Below, in pieces: positions 42,511 through 51,350 of a DNA stretch of 57,556 nucleotides (its first letter is position 1; every line of letters begins with the position of its first letter). Made by a program: the position numbers and the translations under genes. The stretch is from a virus: positions 1-57,556 of the IMG/VR virus record IMGVR_UViG_3300013132_000058, one strand, 5' to 3'. The notes below the pieces were generated by a model. That model was not told where the DNA came from, made no database searches, and was given only the letters and a program-made list of their open reading frames with translations.

Positions 42511-45500
42511 ATGGTACAAAAGCATAGAATATTCACTGATATTGGAATTGACCAAAAAATTGTAGTTGAACTAAAACAGGACTATGATTTGTTGGAAGTT
42601 CTCTCATTAAAATTCACTCAAAAAGATGTATATACATCCTTGTGTTCTGATTACGGTGTCGTTGTAGGAAGAATCTCCGCAAATAATGGTTTAGGAATAC
42701 CAAACGCGAAAGTTTCAATATTCGTTGAATTATCTGATGATGACGTTAATGACCCAGTAATTTCCAAATTATATCCATATATAGAAGTTAGAGATAGAAA
42801 TGAAGATGGTTACAGATACAATTTATTACCAAACAAAAAACAACATGGTGGACATGTACCTACAGGTACTTTTCCGAGTCAATCCGACATATTAAACAGG
42901 GAAGAAGTATTAGAAGTATATGAAAAATATTACAACTATACTGTAAAAACAAATGATGCTGGTGATTTTATGATTTGGGGAGTACCCGTAGGAAGTCAAA
43001 GATTACACGTCGATATTGATTTATCTGATATTGGTTGTTTTTCTTTGAGACCTTATGATTTTATAAAAAAAGGAATAGGTGAATCAAATTTTGAAAGATT
43101 TTATAATTTTAAATCAAGTATAGACATTGATGGATTACCACAAATTGTAAGTTTTGATAAAACTATAGAGGTATATCCATTTTGGGGGAATCAAGAATTG
43201 TGTGAAATTGGCATAACAAGAAGTGATTTTGATTTATCTGATAGGGGTATATCAATAGACCCAATTACATTAATACTTTTCTCTTCATTTACAGACGATA
43301 ATAGTGACGCAATAAAACGAAATGGTAGAATAAGAGCAAAATCAGGTTATAAATGTAATCTACAAACGAATTCAGGAACAATAGAATGTGTAAGATATAG
43401 TGGTAATAAAGTTATTGGTTCTGATAATGTATCACTATATCCTGAATTAGAATATTTTAATATTACTGAAGTCATAGATGAAGATGGTGTTGCTATGGCG
43501 TTGTTACCCATGAATATGGATTATGTTTATACTAATGAATTTGGTGAACAAGTTGTAACAAATGACAAAAATAGGGGTGTACCGACAACATCTATTGCAA
43601 GATTTCGTGTTGGGTTAGATTTCAATGATAGAAAAAAAACCACAGCAAAATATCTTGTACCAAACATACGAGAATTCACACCTGATATTAATAGAGGGAC
43701 ACATAATCGAGCAGAATATAGTATGGGTATGTTAGCTACATATCAATTTTCAGATGTATTTGAAGATTATTTAACAGTTTTTCACCCAATAACTGGCTCA
43801 ACCTTAGACACAACTAATTATTCTCCTTTCGTCAAAAATCATAAAAAAGATTTGATGTTAGGTACTAACAACAATGGAATACCAGAGGATTATTTTTACA
43901 AATTTACATATGGTAAAGTATATACAATATCTTCTTTTCAAGGTACGCATTATGAAACATCAAGAAGAGATGCATTTTTAGGAGTAAAACAAATAAGACC
44001 AAAAATTGAAGAAGATTGTGCTTCTAAAGTAAACTATTTCCCAACCAATTTCGCATTCAAAAACAGAACTAATTTTAATCTTCTTATATCACAGATTGTA
44101 TTATTTTTTTTACTTATAATAAACACTGTATTTGTAAAATTTGGAGAATTATTGGGTGGGTTTGTATATACGATTGCAGATTTCTTTTCCAATTTAGTTA
44201 TTCCAATAATTAGAGTAAGGTTATTTGAAAAATTAGGTGAACAATTAAAGGATTTAGCATATAAAATACAAGATAGATTCACAGTTTTACTATCATTGAC
44301 AATATATCCCGATTGTGAAGAATGTTTGTCTGATGATGAATATGTTACACAAGACACATCATTCCAAAATAATTATTGTAGAATCGGAGAAGTTAAATTA
44401 AAATTAAATAATTACGAATCAGGTGCAAATAAATATGTTTTATTATATATAAAAAACACTGAGTCATCAACTAATTTTAGTAGTAGTGAAAATGACGCTA
44501 CCACACTATTACCGGATTTATTCCCTAATCAATCGTCAAAATCAAATGAAGGATTATGTGCAGATGCAGATACGATTAATTATTCAGACTTAGATAATCT
44601 ACATACCTTGACTGTATCAATACCAAATGACACAAATACATCAAGATATTTTGCAAACATATATCCAATTAGTTCATCTAATAGTGTAAGTTTTACTGAG
44701 TTCCTAATTTTTTTCAATGATGGTGTTAATTCATTTGATACAAAATTTATTGTGGATAATGGTGGTGGATTAATGAATACTTTTGGTTTAGGTAATGGAA
44801 AATACTTGGTATTTACTTATGATGAATGGAATGAATTGACTGGTATTGACTATGAGAATACTACTGTTGACGATACAAATACATACGCTGTTCTAAGAAT
44901 TGGTGATAGGTCAAAATTAATAGACGAACAAACAAAAGGAAATAATGTCGTCATAGAACAAGGTTGTCAGAAATATGATAAAGTATTTGATGAATCCATT
45001 GTTAGAACCTATTTGTGGGGGCAAACAACAAATTATGGTTCTGTTACAGACCCACTTAATCCACCAACATATTCAAGTGGTTATCAAGAATCTCAGACAA
45101 GACCTTTGAATTATAATTTATTATCAACTATCATTGGTACACAATCAACACAAAGACTACCATATAAAGTTACTTGGAATAAAATCGGTAATTCAACATA
45201 TGACCGAAGAACAAAATCAGGATTGTCTGAATTTAGAGATGGAGTATTTACAATAATACCATCAATAAATGGAGGTAGTAGAAATCTTATTGCAATAAGA
45301 GAATGGTATAATAGAAAAAGAATGAGTACAACCTTTTGTGGTGGTATTGTAAATTATTCATTTATTGATAATTGGTTACACGGAATACTTTATTTTTTCA
45401 AATTTGATAGAAGACTAAGATGGGATGATGAATCCAATTTTGATTTGAACCAAGGTGGTTCAAAATATCCAAGAGAATTAATATTCTATAATGTATTTGA

Positions 45501-46701
45501 TGATAATTTTTATTACAGAAGCACACCATATAAATTTACAAATAATGTTGGCGAATTTATCGGGCAACAATATTTCAAAGTTACAAATTCTTCACTTTAT
45601 CAAAAACAAATATTACATCCAACAACATTTTATGATTTAGGAGTTCGAGATGAATTTTTTTACGAAATATGTTCAGATTCAAATATAGACCCAAATTGTT
45701 CAGTAATTAGAGATATATCTAAAACTTCATACCAAGACCCAGCATTAATATTAGAACATGCTTTGAATTACCGATTAGACGCATCAAATGCAAAGTTTAA
45801 AATTGATGAATTCTTTAGTGGAACTGAATATGGTTCAAATATTAAAGTATTGGATGGAGACATTTTACAGTTAATATCAATCAATTGCGAATCAGGTATT
45901 GAAGATTTTGACTTAGATAGTCCCCAATATTTTATATATAACAATGAATTTATGGACCCAGAAAGTCCACAGTTCGCCTCTTATTTTAAGAGAAATAATT
46001 TATTTGGACCATTACCTATAGATTTTAAATTCGATGTAAATGGTGCATTTGTAAGAGGATGCCTTAATAATAGATTAGGAGATTTTTCACAAAAAGTTCC
46101 ATTTTATTTATGGGATAAAAAAGATGATGGTTTTGGTGGGTATGGTCTAATATCTGATACGCAAAAATGGGATAGACAAAATATTGCGACCATGAAATTA
46201 CAAAGAATATTTTCAATATCATCACATAATTCAACAACCACAAATTATTTAATGAGTGATGGAGAAGAAGAATATTTGTTGAAACCAATGACAATAACAC
46301 ACCCGACAATATCAATACAAGGTTCATATGAAAATATGTTAGAACGTATTGATGTAATTAGTTTATCACCACCTAACACATCAACAAATGGTGCGTTAGA
46401 ATATATTGAAGGAAATATATGGTTACATGTCTTATCATATGCCGGTTCAGATTTTAAAAAGACACCAATTACAGGTGATTTATATGTTGTTGTTAATAAA
46501 ACATGGGTCAAACAGTCCCAAGGATATGTAAATGGATTATTTGAAACATTTTTATTTCAAACTCAAAAAAATTATAGTGGAAATAAACAAGTTTTATCAA
46601 CACCATTTTTATTCTATTTTGGTTTAAAACCAGAAAAAACATCTTTTGATATTTTTACAAAATACTTTGGACCTAAAAATGCATTTATAACTGTAGACTA
46701 A
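42511..46701 (+). CDS. Giant baseplate protein (gp7 position) with membrane-like helices, 1396 aa
   Basis: It follows gp6 as gp7 does in T4, but no sequence match to gp7 is claimed. Residues about 45-165 contain SDYGVVVGRISANNGLGIPN, AKVSIFVEL and later TNDAGDFMIWGVPVGSQRLH, the pattern of a carboxypeptidase-regulatory-like beta domain. Residues 524-569 (44080-44217) are two strongly hydrophobic stretches, LLISQIVLFFLLIINTVFV and LGGFVYTIADFFSNLVIPII, followed by a basic/amphipathic helix and a Cys pair (PDCEEC). The C-terminal half is beta-type with aromatic patches (FIDNWLHGILYFFKFDRRL). Its stop overlaps the next ATG (TAATG). It is probably a baseplate periphery or injected protein. Confidence 0.68.
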   Translation: MVQKHRIFTDIGIDQKIVVELKQDYDLLEVLSLKFTQKDVYTSLCSDYGVVVGRISANNGLGIPNAKVSIFVELSDDDVNDPVISKLYPYIEVRDRNEDGYRYNLLPNKKQHGGHVPTGTFPSQSDILNREEVLEVYEKYYNYTVKTNDAGDFMIWGVPVGSQRLHVDIDLSDIGCFSLRPYDFIKKGIGESNFERFYNFKSSIDIDGLPQIVSFDKTIEVYPFWGNQELCEIGITRSDFDLSDRGISIDPITLILFSSFTDDNSDAIKRNGRIRAKSGYKCNLQTNSGTIECVRYSGNKVIGSDNVSLYPELEYFNITEVIDEDGVAMALLPMNMDYVYTNEFGEQVVTNDKNRGVPTTSIARFRVGLDFNDRKKTTAKYLVPNIREFTPDINRGTHNRAEYSMGMLATYQFSDVFEDYLTVFHPITGSTLDTTNYSPFVKNHKKDLMLGTNNNGIPEDYFYKFTYGKVYTISSFQGTHYETSRRDAFLGVKQIRPKIEEDCASKVNYFPTNFAFKNRTNFNLLISQIVLFFLLIINTVFVKFGELLGGFVYTIADFFSNLVIPIIRVRLFEKLGEQLKDLAYKIQDRFTVLLSLTIYPDCEECLSDDEYVTQDTSFQNNYCRIGEVKLKLNNYESGANKYVLLYIKNTESSTNFSSSENDATTLLPDLFPNQSSKSNEGLCADADTINYSDLDNLHTLTVSIPNDTNTSRYFANIYPISSSNSVSFTEFLIFFNDGVNSFDTKFIVDNGGGLMNTFGLGNGKYLVFTYDEWNELTGIDYENTTVDDTNTYAVLRIGDRSKLIDEQTKGNNVVIEQGCQKYDKVFDESIVRTYLWGQTTNYGSVTDPLNPPTYSSGYQESQTRPLNYNLLSTIIGTQSTQRLPYKVTWNKIGNSTYDRRTKSGLSEFRDGVFTIIPSINGGSRNLIAIREWYNRKRMSTTFCGGIVNYSFIDNWLHGILYFFKFDRRLRWDDESNFDLNQGGSKYPRELIFYNVFDDNFYYRSTPYKFTNNVGEFIGQQYFKVTNSSLYQKQILHPTTFYDLGVRDEFFYEICSDSNIDPNCSVIRDISKTSYQDPALILEHALNYRLDASNAKFKIDEFFSGTEYGSNIKVLDGDILQLISINCESGIEDFDLDSPQYFIYNNEFMDPESPQFASYFKRNNLFGPLPIDFKFDVNGAFVRGCLNNRLGDFSQKVPFYLWDKKDDGFGGYGLISDTQKWDRQNIATMKLQRIFSISSHNSTTTNYLMSDGEEEYLLKPMTITHPTISIQGSYENMLERIDVISLSPPNTSTNGALEYIEGNIWLHVLSYAGSDFKKTPITGDLYVVVNKTWVKQSQGYVNGLFETFLFQTQKNYSGNKQVLSTPFLFYFGLKPEKTSFDIFTKYFGPKNAFITVD

Positions 46702-48470
46702 TGAATAAAAGAAAAGTCATATTACCAACAAAAAGATACTTCAATGCACCCGAAGAAGAATTAAATACGTTATTAGAGTTAAATAATTCTCAAAATTTAC
46801 TTAGAGAAAATGACAAGAATATTATATTAAGTGTATCTGAATTATACAACAAGGAAAGAAATCAAAGTATTAAATATAAAATATATGGTAAAATAAAATT
46901 AATTTTTAGTAATGAATATGTTGGAACAACACAATATGATTACTTGAGAAATAATTTATATCTTCTTGGTGTTGGAGAAGCTGGCAATGATACTGGATAC
47001 ATACCTTATAATGAATTTGCGTTGTTTAGAAACGATACGTTGAGAGAAATAAATAATCCATCATCAGGAAACACAGTGATAAATTTTACACCTGATATTG
47101 AATTATTTACACAATACACGGGGCATACCACAATTACAAATATTGATGCACCGTATTATAATTGGAATGTTTATTTATCATATGTATATACATCAGATAC
47201 ACAATATCAATTATCATATACATTATCTAATAATGTTACTTATACATTCAAAGCAGAGGATGGAATACCATTTGTAATATCATCAGATTCAAGATATTAT
47301 ATTTTAACTACTACTGTTGAACATGGAATGAGTGTTGGAGAATATATTATTCTTAACAATTCAATTATAAATTCTTTACCTATTATTGATAAAATATTTT
47401 ATATTGATATAGTTGGAGATGAAACTTATAATTCAGAAAAATTTATAATTAAAATATTAAAATCTGAAGTTTCAAATACTATAACATTAACTAACAATAC
47501 TGTAATTTTTGGTAAAAGATGTTTGAATAAAAAAGATATTAATAATACAACCTCACAATATTATGTTCATAAACATAAGACATTAACAAATATCGATGAT
47601 TATATAATGGATAATATTGGTTTTGAATCATCTATATGGGAAGACGAAAAAAAATTATTATTTGAAAATTCTGCTGGAATTAACAATTATTTAGTTGAAA
47701 AAAATAGAATGGAAAGTGTATTGTTTGATTTTAAAAGACCATTTTATTTATCAGGCATTACTAACAATTTAGGGTATACTCCAACAGAAGTTTATGTAAC
47801 AATTTTATTTAGAAATAAAAACGGTTATTTTGACTACCCACCAAAAGTTGGTTATAAATTTCACTTTCACGATACATGGATAGACCAACATTTTGATGGA
47901 GATACATCAAAAGAAAACAATTTATCATTTACTCAATTTTCTAAAACAGAAAATTCAACAACATATAACTTTAAATCTGGAAATCAAATTTATGTTGGTA
48001 CACCTTTGATTGGAGGTTTTATTGAATATAATAATTCAGAATTTAAAGAAAGAGTTATAAGTGAATGTTACCATAAAATTACAATACCGACTGATATTTT
48101 TGATTACAATCAAAATGATAATGCATCTTATCAAGGAGCATCAAATACTAACATGTTTGGTTTATATTTTCAACCACATCACAAAGTAAAACTTAGACAA
48201 CTATCACCTTATATTGAAACTTCAAAAGTTGATAATGTCATCAATTTGCCTGAAAATGTAAAATATTTTGATGACGAAAAATTATGGAAATGGAGAGATT
48301 TATATGAACATGGATTTATTGATGATGAAGGAAATGGAACTGATTTCCCATTTGTCAATGACATTCATTATGTGATAAAGAATATAAATGTTTATTTAAG
48401 AAACGAAAAATTATATACAAATAAAGAAGAAGGTTTAACCTCATTTTTATTAAAAAGAATTAAATGTTAA
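46701..48470 (+). CDS. Baseplate or tail-fibre-associated protein, 589 aa
   Basis: The start overlaps the preceding stop (TAATG). The protein is rich in Tyr, Asn, Ile and Thr and mostly beta-type, as in receptor-binding or wedge proteins. One segment reads YPPKVGYKFHFHDTWIDQHFDG, with several His and aromatic residues that could bind metal. The C terminus is basic (FLLKRIKC). No domain is recognised. Its place between the gp7-position protein and smaller fibre genes suggests a baseplate-periphery role. Confidence 0.6.
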   Translation: MNKRKVILPTKRYFNAPEEELNTLLELNNSQNLLRENDKNIILSVSELYNKERNQSIKYKIYGKIKLIFSNEYVGTTQYDYLRNNLYLLGVGEAGNDTGYIPYNEFALFRNDTLREINNPSSGNTVINFTPDIELFTQYTGHTTITNIDAPYYNWNVYLSYVYTSDTQYQLSYTLSNNVTYTFKAEDGIPFVISSDSRYYILTTTVEHGMSVGEYIILNNSIINSLPIIDKIFYIDIVGDETYNSEKFIIKILKSEVSNTITLTNNTVIFGKRCLNKKDINNTTSQYYVHKHKTLTNIDDYIMDNIGFESSIWEDEKKLLFENSAGINNYLVEKNRMESVLFDFKRPFYLSGITNNLGYTPTEVYVTILFRNKNGYFDYPPKVGYKFHFHDTWIDQHFDGDTSKENNLSFTQFSKTENSTTYNFKSGNQIYVGTPLIGGFIEYNNSEFKERVISECYHKITIPTDIFDYNQNDNASYQGASNTNMFGLYFQPHHKVKLRQLSPYIETSKVDNVINLPENVKYFDDEKLWKWRDLYEHGFIDDEGNGTDFPFVNDIHYVIKNINVYLRNEKLYTNKEEGLTSFLLKRIKC

Positions 48471-48471
48471 T

Positions 48472-49281
48472 ATGAAAATATTAAAACCATTAGTTGATTT
48501 AAATATTGTACCATCTAATACATCTGATTATAGAATAGATTTAGGTTGGGTGGAATCAATGAATAGTTATGAATCTGAATTATTAGATATTGTTATAAAT
48601 GATATTGAAAATTATGAGACAGTTAGATATATTCACAAAAATTATACTTCAACCATAGATAGTGTTTCGTATAGTCAAAATGATATTTGGTATTATTTTT
48701 ATTTTTTAGATGGTAATAATTATGTTCAAAATTATGAAAGTGTTGGAATCACTAATTCTCAAAATTCTAAATTAACTAAACAATCTACAAATAGTTTTTT
48801 TAGATTAGAATTTTATAAAACACCAAATGATGAAATCCCTAATCGAGACAATAGAAAACTAATATTTGGAAAAAATTTAGATTTACCCACAGGTGAAAGA
48901 TTTTATTTGACAGCAGATAACTTTAATGATTTTGTTTTTGTACCCGTATTCATGGGTTCAAACTATAAAAATAAAGAAAATATGTATTTTTTTTGGTTTC
49001 AAGATGAAACACCATATGATGAAACCGAATTTACAGGAAATACATTATATATGACCGCAAAATTTTTTAATGGTGGTGATGGTTCAATTGTTGACTTTAC
49101 TAATAAATGTTTAAGTAGTATAGATGAAGTTGATGAATCTGAAGATATGTATTATAAAATTATAATCAATATGACTAATTATACATATGAAGTGTACGAA
49201 TTTGATGGAATTATTGGTAATAGAATCGGAATTAGAAGTAACCCAATAAAATTTTATGAAAAAGGTGGAGGAAATTGTTAA
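48472..49281 (+). CDS. Hypothetical virion protein, 269 aa
   Basis: It starts one base after the preceding stop and ends on the next gene's ATG (TAATG). Composition is Asn/Tyr/Phe-rich beta-type (YSQNDIWYYFYFLDGNNYVQ, FYLTADNFNDFVFVPVFMGS, YKIIINMTNYTYEVYEFDG). It ends in a Gly-rich tail with one Cys (EKGGGNC). No family is recognised; the setting implies a baseplate or fibre adaptor. Confidence 0.55.
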   Translation: MKILKPLVDLNIVPSNTSDYRIDLGWVESMNSYESELLDIVINDIENYETVRYIHKNYTSTIDSVSYSQNDIWYYFYFLDGNNYVQNYESVGITNSQNSKLTKQSTNSFFRLEFYKTPNDEIPNRDNRKLIFGKNLDLPTGERFYLTADNFNDFVFVPVFMGSNYKNKENMYFFWFQDETPYDETEFTGNTLYMTAKFFNGGDGSIVDFTNKCLSSIDEVDESEDMYYKIIINMTNYTYEVYEFDGIIGNRIGIRSNPIKFYEKGGGNC

Positions 49282-50405
49282 TGGAAAAAAATAAATATCA
49301 ATTATTAAGAAAAAAAATTCCTGAAGTTGTTTTAGTATCATTGAATAGTCAAAATTGGTATGATTATCAAGATAAAATTATTCCTTGGTCGGGTAGTTTA
49401 TATATCGGACCAAACATAAATGATATATATTATAATGTAACAGGTAGTGTTGCAGTTGGTTATTACAAATGGAATGGTGATAAATGGAAAACAATCAACG
49501 ATACAAATTCTTATTATTCTTATAACATACCGATATTTTTAGAATCAAAAGTTGATGAATATGGAGTAATGGTTGGATTTGATGGTAATATTGAACAGGT
49601 AGAACAATTGGTAAACTTTTCATATACACAAATTGATAAAACAATAACATTGTATAATACAGTAAATCCTGATAAATTAAGAACGATAGTTGAACAAACA
49701 TATGATGTAAATTGGGGTGATGGAACAACATCAAACATAGATATCAATAGTGGTATCGTAGGAACTAATCTACCTGCAATAACACATACATACGTTAATA
49801 ACAACACATACACAATTAGAATTTCTCTAAACTCACCATGGAGCACTCAAATATTAGAAAAAAAAGTTACAATACCTCAAAATATATTTAAATACAATCC
49901 TTTAGGGACATTTTCTAATGTGTCTGTACCATCGTACACAAACGCAACAGGACAAACACAAAATTATCTATATGATTTAGATAATACCAATATTACAGGA
50001 TATACAATATCTGGATTCACATATTTAGCGATTGGAAAAAGTAGAGTACAAGAACTAAAATTATATGGACAGAATGAATATAGTGGAACAACAATTGGTA
50101 TAGATAATATTGGTAATTATACAGCATATACAATTGATGGTTTATATTATAAAGATTACAATGATGGATACACAATGATTACCGGAAGTACAACAGGTTA
50201 TACAAGAGAAGAAGTATTCAATAAATTAATTACACGTAATGAACATTTTTTAGGTTTTGTAGATGAACCTCAAATATATTCTGACATATTTGTTGATAGA
50301 AAAAAACAAAGTGTATTAGAAAATAATTTTAGATTATCTGAAATCGATAGTATTGGTGAATTAGAGGTCTATCAAAATGAATATTTTCAAATAAAAAAAC
50401 AATAA
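49281..50405 (+). CDS. Fibre/adhesin-type protein with PKD-like domain
   Basis: 374 aa from ATG 49281 (overlapping the upstream stop); an in-frame TTG at 49275 is less likely. Residues about 140-195 read TYDVNWGDGTTSNIDINSG, then ITHTYVNNNTYTIRISLNSP, the PKD-type Ig fold (WGDG followed by H.Y ... Y.I.). PKD domains occur in surface adhesins and suggest a host-binding or spacer role. The rest is Thr/Tyr/Asn-rich beta sequence. A TATTTAT motif lies 5 bases after its stop. Confidence 0.65.
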   Translation: MEKNKYQLLRKKIPEVVLVSLNSQNWYDYQDKIIPWSGSLYIGPNINDIYYNVTGSVAVGYYKWNGDKWKTINDTNSYYSYNIPIFLESKVDEYGVMVGFDGNIEQVEQLVNFSYTQIDKTITLYNTVNPDKLRTIVEQTYDVNWGDGTTSNIDINSGIVGTNLPAITHTYVNNNTYTIRISLNSPWSTQILEKKVTIPQNIFKYNPLGTFSNVSVPSYTNATGQTQNYLYDLDNTNITGYTISGFTYLAIGKSRVQELKLYGQNEYSGTTIGIDNIGNYTAYTIDGLYYKDYNDGYTMITGSTTGYTREEVFNKLITRNEHFLGFVDEPQIYSDIFVDRKKQSVLENNFRLSEIDSIGELEVYQNEYFQIKKQ

Positions 50406-50410
50406 AATTA

Positions 50411-50417
50411 TATTTAT
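50411..50417 (+). promoter_or_regulatory. TATTTAT motif upstream of the 50430 gene
   Basis: TTATATTTATAAATAAAAC lies in the 24-base gap before the ATG at 50430. This copy is also close to the T4 late-type TATAAATA on the same strand. Confidence 0.38.
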
Positions 50418-50429
50418 AAATAAAACTTT

Positions 50430-51350
50430 ATGTCGATAGGAGCATATGGTACGATAAGACCGGCAGACGTATCACCAGAAGATGTTGATTTATATTTTCA
50501 TTATTCGTCAAATAGGGTTTCTTCAACTGAAGTTACTTTGAAGAAATTAAGTGCTGTTGATTTGTTGACTCCAATTTATCATAACTCACAAACAACAGAT
50601 GATATAAATGCACCAAATGTTGAATTATTGGGTGGATTATACAATTTAAAATTATCATCAAATGATTTTACGGAATTGGGAATATATACGTTACACCTTA
50701 GACCAAAACAAATCAGGACAACAATTACTGATTGTGGAGTTTTATCTTCATTACCTTCTGTAAGAGGTGTGATAATTGATTTAAGTAATGTACCAAATGC
50801 CGATAGAAATAAATTTACACCACAAGGATTAGTTGGTTACAGAATTGAATATATAAATCAAACTGACAATAAAAAAGTTCCTAATTTTTATAGATTAATA
50901 ACATCAAATTTTTATTGTACACCTGTAACTACTAATGTGACTAGTACAACACAAAAAGCGATACGTTATCAATATAGTGACCAACCAACTAATTTAATGT
51001 TTTTGACTGTCACACCTTCATCTACACCATCAAATAAACCGAATACAATACCGTACATAGGACAACCATCACAAAAAATTATTTTAACGAATACTTTTTT
51101 TAACCCAACAACAATTGAAATTGAAATGGTTGAACATGATGTCTCAACATTAGCACATGCATTATTTGGCAATCAAAGTAAGGCAATTTCTTCAGGAATA
51201 TATACAATATATGACAATAATAACAACATTTATAAACAATATAATCTATATGAAATTAAAGATGAATTTAATGAAACATTATACGAAATAAGAGAACAAA
51301 GAACAGATGTTGATGAGACATTAAATTTTGATAATATTACTACATTATAA
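50430..51350 (+). CDS. Hypothetical tail/baseplate protein, 306 aa
   Basis: Begins [20 protein letters not shown]. Mainly beta-type with an ordered N-terminal part ([38 protein letters not shown]) and a Pro/Ser/Thr-rich middle ([10 protein letters not shown]). The C-terminal part contains [20 protein letters not shown] and [14 protein letters not shown] do not recognise a family. It is directly coupled (TAATG) to the giant stalk protein, suggesting they assemble together. Confidence 0.58.
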   Translation: MSIGAYGTIRPADVSPEDVDLYFHYSSNRVSSTEVTLKKLSAVDLLTPIYHNSQTTDDINAPNVELLGGLYNLKLSSNDFTELGIYTLHLRPKQIRTTITDCGVLSSLPSVRGVIIDLSNVPNADRNKFTPQGLVGYRIEYINQTDNKKVPNFYRLITSNFYCTPVTTNVTSTTQKAIRYQYSDQPTNLMFLTVTPSSTPSNKPNTIPYIGQPSQKIILTNTFFNPTTIEIEMVEHDVSTLAHALFGNQSKAISSGIYTIYDNNNNIYKQYNLYEIKDEFNETLYEIREQRTDVDETLNFDNITTL

